A stretch of 64,000 bases of DNA from Caenorhabditis remanei (Eukaryota; Nematoda; Chromadorea; Rhabditida; Rhabditidae), in contig NW_026526001.1 of the NCBI RefSeq assembly GCF_010183535.1, positions 248,001 to 312,000 on the forward strand. The letters are read 5' to 3'. A program made the translations under genes and the position numbers. Position 1 is the stretch's first letter, and every line of letters begins with the position of its first letter. The notes beneath the pieces are model-generated. The model was not told the DNA's origin and did no database searches. It worked only from the letters and a program-made list of their open reading frames with translations. Positions 25,201-34,747 of this stretch are shown one piece after another.

Positions 25201-25433
25201 TATAAGTCGGGGGTTGAGATTCGTCTCTTCTGCTGCAGGGATACTTCTAGATAAACTCTTTTCTTAGTTCACTTTTATTCTCTTTTTATTCTTTTTTCCT
25301 ATAAGTCGGGGGTTGAGATTCGTCTCTTCTGCTGCAGGGATACTTCTAGATAAACTCTTATTTTAGTTCACTCTCATCCTCTTTTCATTCTTTTTTCCTA
25401 TAAGTCGGGGGTTGAGATTCGTCTCTTCTGCAG
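10221..25433. repeat. 99-bp satellite array, about 154 copies
   Basis: A unit beginning GGGATACTTCTAGATAAACT and ending TCTTCTGCTGCA repeats every 99 bp for 15.2 kb, with a few units of 97-101 bp. Units differ at a handful of diagnostic sites: CTTTTATCC or CTCTCATCC, TTATTTTAG or TTTTCTTAG, and GAGATTCGTCTC, GAGACTTGTCTC or GAGACTTCGTCTC. The ATTCG form dominates roughly the first 55 units and the last 10; the ACTTG/ACTTCG forms dominate the middle. Rare variants recur at regular distances (AGAGATACTTC at about 12595 and 14377, 18 units apart), which suggests higher-order copying. Each unit contains a PstI site (CTGCAG) and no long reading frame. The array is fused directly to a polymerase pseudogene at 25434. 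Confidence 0.97.
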
Positions 25434-28396
25434 AATCACATCAAAAAAGGTAGGTACATGGTTGTAGGAACGCTCCAGCTCAACATCATTTCATTCAGGT
25501 CCACAGAATGGCAAAAGTCGATGTGAGTACACGAAAGTGTGTAGGAAATGCGAAGGCATCTACTACACGAACAAAGGCAATGCGCACAAGTGCGGGGAGT
25601 TCTTAAGAATTTGATTGCCAGCAACAAAGCTTCACCAAAGCTTGTCATGGATGGAACGATCTTCATGGAGTACAATGGAGTAAAGCTTCTCGATTCAATC
25701 CGATACCTGTCCATGAGTCTGAGTTCACTTGGAAAGACGTTCAACGTGGATTCCGTCAAGGGGTAAGATGGCGCGAGAGCGAAGTGAATGATGACCATCA
25801 CTACGCGATGGATAACAAATCGTCGGGTGTCAAAGAGCAACTTTCAACATTCCTGAGTGCTCAACGAGCTGAAGGCAAAATTTTCAACTTTGTCGAAGAG
25901 ATTTTCAAGTATTGCTACAACGACGTATACATTCTGGCAACATCGATGGGACTCTTCGAGAGGGAATTTGAAAAAATCACCAACGTCTGCCTTCTGGAGG
26001 TAAGTTTCAGTGAAGTTTTCACAGACACACACACACACACACACGACCACGTTCAGGAGTCTACAACGGCTGCGTCAGCAGCTGCTCTCGTGTTTCGTCG
26101 AAACCACTTGGATTCAGAAAAGCCAATCGTCTTGGATGTGAAACCGTCGATATCAATGAATGCATCAGAAATCAGTCAAAAATATTTGGCGTGGTTCACT
26201 TCCAAAGAGGGTGTACAGCTGAACATGTCAACCACGTATGGCGAAGAAAAAGTAAGTGGAGTCTACAATCTCACAGCAGATCATGCAAAATTTTCAGATT
26301 GACAGGTACAGGGTGGACGGTTTTGTCCAAAATATCCTCAAGGGCTCATCATTGAATTTTTCGTAAGTGAACAAAGCTACGGGATTCTCAAATGATCACG
26401 ATTGCAGGGTTGCTACTGGCATGCACACGATTGCACCTATTCAGAAGAATCCATGATTGGTTGTGAAAGTGCCAAAGAAATTCGCTTGAAAGATGAGGAA
26501 CGTTTGAGTGCACTACGTGAATTTCACCCTGTCAAAGTTGTTTGGGAATGTGAAGTGAAGAAGAAGCTTCAGAGAAATCCTGAGATGGCCGCATTTTTTC
26601 AAGACTATGAAGCTGTGGTAAGATTTCGATGCATATACCATCTGTTCATAAACGAATTTAGGGACTCCTACACTGTGAGAGGGCACTGACGGGTGGGAGA
26701 ACCGAAGTTTTTCGACTATACGCCAACAATGAGGGCAAAACACTACGATACGCAGACGTTGTCAGGTGATTTTCTGCTTTACTTTCATCAAAAACTATAG
26801 ACTTTTCAGTCTCTATCCTACGGTGATGAAACACGATCCATTTCCTATTGGTGCACCTGAAAATGTTCCTAGAAACTCCATGGAAGTACCAATGAGGAAA
26901 CCAACCGATTTGACATTTCGAGGGTTTTTGAGCTGCAAAGTCTTACCACCACGACATCTGAAGTTACCAGTGTTACCAATCAAGGACAACGGAAAGCTCC
27001 TGTTTGGTCTTTGTAAAAGTTTGTCACGGCAAAAGTCTATATAGAAGCCTCATCAGTTTTTCAGAATGCTGCAGAATGCTGCAGAGACTCAAATCAACAT
27101 GATTGTGAACACTCGGACAATGATCGTTCGTTCAGTGGAACGTTTACTACTGTGGAACTGCAGAAAGCACTGAGCGTAGGCTACGAAATTACAGAAGTGT
27201 TCCATGTGAAGACAGGTATTTGATGGATTCATATAATTTTATTTTTGCAGGGTGTCAAGTATGAAAACTGGGTGCAAAACGATGAAAGTGGTCGTGGAGG
27301 ACTTTTCACCTCGTACATCAACCAAATGATGGAGGAAAAAATTGTGAGTGAGACTATGCTGGGTGCCTAATTTTTTCAGCCGTTTTCAGTATAGCACAGG
27401 ATGGCCAGCAAATGTCATCACAGATGCTCAAAAAGACGCGTACTGCAAAGCATACTTTGACAAGGAACAAATTCATCTCACGGACTACTCACGGTTTTCA
27501 AAAAATCCAGGGAAGAGAGCTGTTGCCAAGTTGATGTTGAATTCACTGGTATGGTTTTCAATGTTCTCACTGTAGATAAACCAATTTTTTCAGTGGGGCA
27601 AATTTGCACAGCGAGTGGATCGAGAAACGACTTGCATAGTGACAGACCCAACGGTTTTCTGGAACATTTTCTATGACACAACAATCGTCATTTCGGATGT
27701 ACTATGCGTGAATGATGCTCTGATCATCAAATACAGGAAACAGGCAGAAACTCTTGAAAGTTTCAAAACCAGTGAAATGCAACTTGCTGCACTCACTACG
27801 TCTTATGCTCGTCTTCGACTCTACCGCTTCATGGAGATGGTTGGTGCGGAAAACATCATGTACACAGGTATTTTCCAGTCAGCGGTCAATTTTTCGCACT
27901 CAAAACTTACAGATACGGACTCAATCATTTATGCTGTACCCGAAGGATCAAATGACCCATTGCGAGGAGAAATCGGACCTTATCTTGGACAACTTACTGA
28001 CGAATTGGATGGAGCAATGACAGAATTTGTAACCCTAGGTCCCAAAACGTATTGCTACAAGGAGGTGTCAGCCGATGAATCCCTGAAGGTGAGTGGTATA
28101 AACAAGTTTAATGCGATAGATTACCAAATTTTCAGGTCGTTCGAAAAGCAAAGGGCATCACAGTCAATTCCGTCGTCAAAAACCTAATGTCTTTTGATCT
28201 GATGAAAAACATGGTGGATGAAGTTCTGCAGGATGTATATCAACGAACCCGAGTTCAATTCCCACAACACGTCATGTATCGCGATGCATATCACCACGTC
28301 TACAGCAAAAAAATTTTCAAAAAATTCCAGTTCACGTTCAACAAGAGACGCATCGTTTCCGATGGATCTACACTCCCATATGGATTTTGTGCCTGA
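25434..28396 (+). pseudogene. A-type protein-primed DNA polymerase B, left copy (damaged)
   Basis: Starts inside the Cys-rich exon and ends with the polymerase C-terminus (stop 28394-28396). Recognisable parts: ExoIII YCYNDVYIL near 25910, the nuclease-like insert (GCYWHAHDC near 26408, then VVWECE), GGRT near 26695, motif A split by an intron (DVVS and LYPTVM, about 26757-26826), motif B (NSLWGK, about 27540-27605), motif C (DTDS, 27867 plus 27913-27923) and KRRIVSDGSTLPYGF at the end. Introns are 40-60 bp; one holds a (CA)n tract at 26022-26044. Compared with the other copies it lacks everything 5' of the zinc region. It also has an internal deletion near 25600 that removes ExoI and ExoII and causes a stop, a deletion near 25765 and a 10-bp deletion near 26325. 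The gene is not functional. Confidence 0.9.
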
Positions 28397-28403
28397 ACTT
28401 ATG

Positions 28404-28490
28404 AAATTGTCGTTGCCCACATATAAATAATTGTCGTTGCTCACCTATAAATAATTGTCGATGCTGACCTATAACCTATAAATAATTGTG
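28404..28490. repeat. Tandem TATAAATAATTGTCG repeat after the polymerase stop
   Basis: About four copies of a 20-28 bp unit containing ACCTATAAATAATTGTCG lie directly behind the left A polymerase stop codon. The mirror copy is at about 30440-30526 in the other arm. Confidence 0.75.
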
Positions 28491-28609
28491 AACCATGTGC
28501 TTCTACAAGTTTTCAGACAGAATTTGCTGTGACCAAGTTTTGAGCGTGAAGTATATCTGTAGCCAAGTTATGAGTCTGAAGTAGTTTTGATATGGGGAAA
28601 TTTCATAAA

Positions 28610-28990
28610 CGGAGTGTATTTGCGGGTGAAATTTCAAAATTACATCATTCTGTGAAATATTTGGAGACTGGAGTGCTTTTGATATGACTAAATTTCCAAA
28701 TTTACATCATTCTGCACCAAATTTGGAGATTGGAGTGCTCTTGCAATGACCAAGTTTTCAAATTTACATTATCCTGTGCCATATTTGGAGAGTGGAGCGC
28801 TTTTGATATGACCAAATTTCCAAATTTACATCAATCTGCACCAAATTTGGAGATTGGAGTGCTTTTGATATGACCAAATTTTCAAATTTACATCATTCTG
28901 TGTCACATTTGGAAAGTGGAGTGCTTTTGCTATGGGCAAATCTTCATTCTTCAGTGCCTACATTTGAAGAGTGAAGTGCTTTTGCTATGA
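28610..28990. repeat. 62-bp minisatellite in left arm of palindrome A
   Basis: About six imperfect units of roughly 62 bp, each with GATATGACCAAATTT, AAATTTACATCATTCTG and TTTGGAGATTGGAGTGC, follow the polymerase gene. The mirror array is at about 30005-30320. One unit-sized indel (55 bp) near 28930-28990 distinguishes the arms. Its place between gene end and palindrome centre matches the 11-bp array of element B. Confidence 0.85.
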
Positions 28991-29356
28991 AAATTTTTAG
29001 ATTCATACCCTTGTGACCAAATGTTCTGACTGAAGGTCTTCTGAAATTTTGTTTTCTGTGGCTAAAATTCAGACTCTAGTGTTACAATTTCGAGAATGCA
29101 TATTTCCAACCATTGCAAATATCCACATCACGTAAATCTATGGCGTAACAACTGAAAAGCAACTCGTGACAGGTAAAATTCAGTTAGGACACATAATTTT
29201 TCCAGCTCATTCTCGAAGAAAGTCGTCGTATCAATCCTTGGAAATCCATGCTTAGGGGTTTCGACGAATCCTGTAAATGCAAAACCATAACCCATTTTGA
29301 GCCACTATAAAGCCCACGAGAGGGAAATTGAGGGGTTTTAAGGACGCGAGAGAAGT

Positions 29357-29628
29357 ATGGGGGAATATAAGGCGAACGAATTTTTGTAGTCGATGCGTCT
29401 CTCGCTTGGAAGGGGTGGGGCTAATTCTCTGCGTCTCTCCCTCGCACACACTCTCTCACTATGTAGCCTATCCTTCACGCCTATCATTGATGAGGTGCCT
29501 ATGCTAAGTGCTTATCCTTAGTGAGGTGCCTATCATTAATGAGGTACACCCTCAGTGACGTGCGTACCATTAACGAGGTTCTTGCTTATCCCTTTACATA
29601 TCCCACATTGCACTTTTTGGACTTTTGC
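29357..29628. other. Unique spacer at the centre of palindrome A
   Basis: This 272-bp sequence is not shared between arms. It holds pyrimidine-rich CGTCTCTC-type runs and short repeats of GAGGTGCCTATCATT. No gene is seen. Confidence 0.75.
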
Positions 29629-30004
29629 ACTTCTCTCGCGTCCTTAAAACCCCTCAATTTCCCTCTCGTGGGCTTTATAGTGGCTCAAAATGGGTTATGG
29701 TTTTGCATTTACAGGATTCGTCGAAACCCCTAAGCATGGATTTCCAAGGATTGATACGACGACTTTCTTCGAGAATGAGCTGGAAAAATTATGTGTCCTA
29801 ACTGAATTTTACCTGTCACGAGTTGCTTTTCAGTTGTTACGCCATAGATTTACGTGATGTGGATATTTGCAATGGTTGGAAATATGCATTCTCGAAATTG
29901 TAACACTAGAGTCTGAATTTTAGCCACAGAAAACAAAATTTCAGAAGACCTTCAGTCAGAACATTTGGTCACAAGGGTATGAATCTAAAAATTTTCATAG
30001 CAAA

Positions 30005-30320
30005 AGCACTTCACTCTTCAAATGTGACGCAGAATGATGTAAATTTGAAAATTTGGTCATATCAAAAGCACTCCAATCTCCAAATTTGGTGCAGATTGAT
30101 GTAAATTTGGAAATTTGGTCATATCAAAAGCGCTCCACTCTCCAAATATGGCACAGGATAATGTAAATTTGAAAACTTGGTCATTGCAAGAGCACTCCAA
30201 TCTCCAAATTTGGTGCAGAATGATGTAAATTTGGAAATTTAGTCATATCAAAAGCACTCCAGTCTCCAAATATTTCACAGAATGATGTAATTTTGAAATT
30301 TCACCCGCAAATACACTCCG
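30005..30320. repeat. 62-bp minisatellite in right arm of palindrome A
   Basis: Reverse-complement counterpart of the array at 28610-28990, shorter by about one unit. It lies 3' of the right polymerase copy. Confidence 0.85.
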
Positions 30321-30533
30321 TTTATGAAATTTCCCCATATCAAAACTACTTCAGACTCATAACTTGGCTACAGATATACTTCACGCTCAAAACTTGGTCA
30401 CAGCAAATTCTGTCTGAAAACTTGTAGAAGCACATGGTTCACAATTATTTATAGGTTATAGGTCAGCATCGACAATTATTTATAGGTGAGCAACGACAAT
30501 TATTTATATGTGGGCAACGACAATTTCATAAGT

Positions 30534-33500
30534 TCAGGCACAAAATCCATATGGGAGTGTAGATCCATCGGAAACGATGCGTCTCTTGTTGAACGTGAAC
30601 TGGAATTTTTTGAAAATCTTTTTGCTGTAGACGTGGTGATATGCATCGCGATACATGACGTGTTGTGGGAATTGAACTCGGGTTCGTTGATATACATCCT
30701 GCAGAACTTCATCCACCATGTTTTTCATCAGATCAAAAGACATTAGGTTTTTGACGACGGAATTGACTGTGATGCCCTTTGCTTTTCGAACGACCTGAAA
30801 ATTTGGTAATCTATCGCATTAAACTTGTTTATACCACTCACCTTCAGGGATTCATCGGCTGACACCTCCTTGTAGCAATACGTTTTGGGACCTAGGGTTA
30901 CAAATTCTGTCATTGCTCCATCCAATTCGTCAGTAAGTTGTCCAAGATAAGGTCCGATTTCTCCTCGCAATGGGTCATTTGATCCTTCGGGTACAGCATA
31001 AATGATTGAGTCCGTATCTGTAAGTTTTGAGTGCGAAAAATTGACCGCTGACTGGAAAATACCTGTGTACATGATGTTTTCCGCACCAACCATCTCCATG
31101 AAGCGGTAGAGTCGAAGACGAGCATAAGACGTAGTGAGTGCAGCAAGTTGCATTTCACTGGTTTTGAAACTTTCAAGAGTTTCTGCCTGTTTCCTGTATT
31201 TGATGATCAGAGCATCATTCACGCATAGTACATCCGAAATGACGATTGTTGTGTCATAGAAAATGTTCCAGAAAACCGTTGGGTCTGTCACTATGCAAGT
31301 CGTTTCTCGATCCACTCGCTGTGCAAATTTGCCCCACTGAAAAAATTGGTTTATCTACAGTGAGAACATTGAAAACCATACCAGTGAATTCAACATCAAC
31401 TTGGCAACAGCTCTCTTCCCTGGATTTTCTGAAAACCGTGAGTAGTCCGTGAGATGAATTTGTTCCTTGTCAAAGTATGCTTTGCAGTACGCGTCTTTTT
31501 GAGCATCTGTGATAACATTTGCTGGCCATCCTGTGCTATACTGAAAACGGCTGAATAAATTAGGCACCCAGCACAGTCTCACTCACAATTTTTTCCTCCA
31601 TCATTTGGTTGATGTACGAGGTGAAAAGTCCTCCACGACCACTTTCATCGTTTTGCACCCAGTTTTCATACTTGACACCCTGCAAAAATAAAATTATATG
31701 AATCCATCAAATACCTGTCTTCACATGGAACACTTCTGTAATTTCGTAGCCTACGCTCAGTGCTTTCTGCAGTTCCACAGTAGTAAACGTTCCGCTGAAC
31801 GAACGATCATTGTCCGAGTGTTCACAATCATGTTGATTTGAGTCTCTGCAGCATTCTGCAGCATTCTGAAAAACTGATGAGGCTTCTATATAGACTTTTT
31901 CCGTGACAAACTTTTACAAAGACCAAACAGGAGTTTTCCGTTGTCCTTGATTGGTAACACTGGTAGCTTCAGATGTCGTGGTGGTAAGACTTTGCAGCTC
32001 AAAAACCCTCGAAATGTCAAATCGGTTGGTTTCCTCATTGGTACTTCCATGGAGTTTCTAGGAACATTTTCAGGTGCACCAATAGGAAATGGATCGTGTT
32101 TCATCACCGTAGGATAGAGACTGAAAAGTCTATAGTTTTTGATGAAAGTAAAGCAGAAAATCACCTGACAACGTCTGCGTATCGAAGTGTTTTACCCTCA
32201 TTGTTGGCGTATAGTCGGAAAACTTCGGTTCTGCCACCTGTCAGTGCCCTGTCGCAGTGTAGAAGTCCCTAAATTCGTTTATGTGCAGATGGTATATGCA
32301 TTGAAATTTTACCACAGCTTCATAGTCTCGAAAAAATGTGGTCATCTCAGGATTTCTCAAAAGCTGCTTCTTCACTTCACATTCCCATACAACTTTGACT
32401 GGGTGAAATTCACGAAGTGCATTCAAACGTTCCTCGTCTTTCAGGCGAATTTCTTTGGCACTTTCACAACCGATCATGGATTCTTCTGAATAAGTGCACT
32501 CGTGTGCATGCCAGTAGCAGCCCTGCAATTGTGATTATTTAGGAATCTCGTAGCTGTGTTCACTTACGAAAAACTCAACGATGAGTCCTTGAGGATATTT
32601 TGGACATGGATGTACAAAACCATCCACTCGGTACCTCCCAATCTGAAAATTTTGCATTATCGTCTGAGAGCCTGTGTGCTTCACTCACCTTTTCTTCACC
32701 ATACGTGGTTGACATGTTCAGCTGCACATCCTCTTTCGAAGCGAACCACGCCAAATATTTTTGACTGACTTCTGATGCATTCATTGATACTGACGGTTTC
32801 ACATCCAAGACAATCGGCTTTTCTGAATCCAAATGATTTCGACGAAACACAAGAGCAGCTGCTGATGCCGCAGTCGTAGACTCCTGAAAGTGTTTGCGTG
32901 GTACAATTTTTACAAAAACTTACCTCCAGAAGACAAACGTTGGTGATTTTTTCAAATTCCGTCTCGAAGAGTCCCATTGAAGTTGCCAGAATGTATACGT
33001 CGTTGTAGCAATACTTGAAAATCTCTTCGACAAAGTTGAAAATTTTGCCTTCATCCCTTTGTGCACTCAAAAATGTTGAAAGTTGCTCTTTGACCGCAGA
33101 CGATTTGTTGTCCATCGCGTAGTGACAATCATCAGGAAGCGGTCCCACGTAAGTGTAGTTTTCGGGTTTGATGAACAACACCGGAAAATCCCTGTAAATT
33201 TCAAGAATAACTTCACTCTGGTCTCACACTGTCATACCCCTTGACGGAATCCACGTTGAACGTCTTTCCAAGTGAGCTCAGACTCATTGACAGGTATCGA
33301 ATTGAGTCAAGAAGTTTTACTCCATTGTGCTCCATGAAAATCAGTTTGGTTCCATCCATGACAAGTTTGGGTGAAGCTTTGTTGCTGGCAATCAAATTCT
33401 CAAGAATGAATTGACCATCGTACCTGAAATATACCACATCTTTGTAATTATAACCAACATCAAGATTTACCCAGATGCATTATGTGCCACGACAACCGCT

Positions 33501-33596
33501 CCTCGGTGGTGATCAGCAAACAGCCACTTTGTCATCTCACTTCCAACATCCACGTTTTGATTCTCGATGGTGATACATTCAATGACCTTCAATCGA
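30534..33596 (-). CDS. A-type protein-primed DNA polymerase B, right copy (5' truncated)
   Basis: Minus-strand exons run from 33596 (inside the exon before ExoII) to the stop at 30534. Exons modelled in the first half: 33596-33471, 33423-33238, 33191-32924, 32883-32689, 32642-32568, 32522-32313 and 32268-32165. The rest mirror the left copy. ExoII (AHNASG then YDGQ), ExoIII (YCYNDVYIL), the GCYWHAHEC...VVWECE insert, GGRT, motif A (DVVSLYP), motif B (NSLWGK), motif C (DTDS, about 31007-31017 plus 31063) and the LPYGF tail are all present in open exons. Unlike the left copy I see no internal frameshift. The N-terminal domain, zinc region and ExoI are missing because element B begins at 33597, so a full enzyme cannot be made from this locus. 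pPolBs replicate linear DNA using a terminal protein as primer. Confidence 0.88.
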
Positions 33597-33617
33597 CACA
33601 ACCAGGCAAGGGTTGTG
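33597..33617. other. Terminal hairpin, left end of element B
   Basis: CACAACC and GGTTGTG form a perfect 7-bp stem around the 7-nt loop AGGCAAG, exactly at the outer limit of the palindrome. The same 21 nt end the other side (49860-49880). Short terminal palindromes are found at ends of some linear replicons and could act as an origin or as a resolved hairpin end (inference). Confidence 0.75.
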
Positions 33618-33821
33618 CGAGTTGAGGGCAAAGGTAATGGTGGTCATTGTCTTAGGCAGTTTTCGTCATTTTTATGGCGCATATATTGTGTAGAGAGCCA
33701 CAAGCACATGCGATTTCAATAAAATTTTATTTGTTTTTCATTAATTATCAACATTTTTGCTGTTTTATTCTTTAAAAAAACCAAATTATAGGAGAAGGAA
33801 ACGGACAGACAATAGCAGTAT

Positions 33822-34326
33822 TTAGTTTTGAAGGGTATCATCATTTGGTTGAGGAGAGATTGGCGATGTCGACTGTGGCAGGTTTTTACATGAAGAGCTC
33901 GATGAGCTGAAAGATTTGAACAAATATTAACAAAGATAATGATTGTTACCTCGGAACTCTGGCAATAAACAGTTCAGAAATTGGATAGAAGCGGCCATAC
34001 TTATCCTTCACAACAAATTGTTCATCAGTAATTTTATCCCTGCTCTGGCCGTTGGTATAGTCAAGCAAGTTAACACCGTCTTGAACAGAGGGAACTTCGC
34101 TTGGATACTTGGGAATCACATCAGGCCATTCAATAATTCGACCGTCTTTTTTATAGAAAATGGCTTCATCTCTTGCCATTAGATCCATTGTGAATCGTAC
34201 ATGAGCAGTATGCTGCATGAGATTTGAGGGCACACACAAAGGACGATATCTTATTTCTCTGTAAGCACGAGCTAGTAGACGACGACTTGTATACTGTTTG
34301 TCTCGAATGTCCTGAAGAGGGTCCAT
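33822..34326 (-). CDS. Gene S, left copy: element-borne small protein of unknown function
   Basis: Two exons, 34326-33950 and 33906-33822 (stop TAA 33824-33822), with a 43-bp intron ending TTTCAG, give 153 residues. A further upstream exon in the 5' UTR is suggested by an acceptor near 34388. The first in-frame ATG (34326) is used; an out-of-frame ATG in a CCATGG context lies a little upstream. The product is polar, with a conserved middle (YRPLC, then AIFYKKDGR) and a PISELFIARVPR segment before a Ser/Pro-rich tail. A diverged paralogue lies in the loop (41998-42596), so conservation is at protein level. I find no known domain, signal peptide or membrane segment. It is divergent from the polymerase and always travels with it here. 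Roles such as terminal protein or DNA-binding protein are only guesses. Confidence 0.75.
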
Positions 34327-34747
34327 GCAATTGCAGTTGTTACCATGGTTACCGGATTGTTTCAATTCTTGGGAAATTGTTGAAAATCTGTAAAAACAAT
34401 TATAGAAAAGGAAGAGCCCAGAATAAGGTCACATACCACTATGCCGTAATAAATCACGAATGGCACGATTGTTTCACGTGACGGTTGAAAATATTGAAAT
34501 ATAGAACGAGAGAGTACATAGAGAAGAGACGAAGAGAACAAAGAGTGGTTAGAGAAATGATGACGTCATCATCCAAAAAGTAACAGCTGACTTTCGTTGA
34601 GGGGGATTCGAGAAATTCATAATTTGGGGCTCATTTTCACATTTTTACCGGATGGTAAGTGGTGACCTATTTCTGAGCTCTCTTGTTTTTTCTCTTTCAT
34701 TTCTTTACTTCATTTTGTTCTATTCTTCAGCTTTTTTTTTTTCAGTT
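34327..34747. promoter_or_regulatory. Bidirectional promoter region between S and pPolB, left arm
   Basis: The two genes are divergent with 421 bp between their ATGs. On the + side an intron in the 5' UTR (GT at 34655, acceptor TTTTTCAG at about 34745) lies just before the polymerase ATG; on the - side a UTR intron precedes S. A TGATGACGTCATCA palindrome at about 34558-34571 is a perfect CRE/ATF-type site (TGACGTCA) midway between the genes. Confidence 0.55.

Larger units (their letters stand above)
25434..33596. repeat. Palindrome A: inverted duplication of an A-type pPolB gene
   Basis: Left arm 25434-29356 and right arm 29629-33596 are reverse complements around a 272-bp spacer. Coordinates pair as x and 58930-x for 26.4-28.4 kb; a 55-bp indel shifts the pairing nearer the centre. 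The part from about 26.77 kb inward is nearly identical between arms, while the outer part differs by many substitutions and several deletions. Both polymerase genes point to the centre. The outer ends are not natural termini: the left is cut by the satellite, the right by element B. Confidence 0.93.

Noticed and set aside
10221..25433. Regular repeats resembling a CRISPR array
   Set aside because: The whole 99-bp unit is repeated with no unique spacers, and the genome is eukaryotic; this is a satellite.
25436..25840. 134-codon minus-strand frame at the start of palindrome A
   Set aside because: It is antisense to the recognisable polymerase exons.
34224..34481. Plus-strand 85-codon frame opposite gene S
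   Set aside because: It lies antisense to the spliced S gene and its 5' UTR; no independent support.
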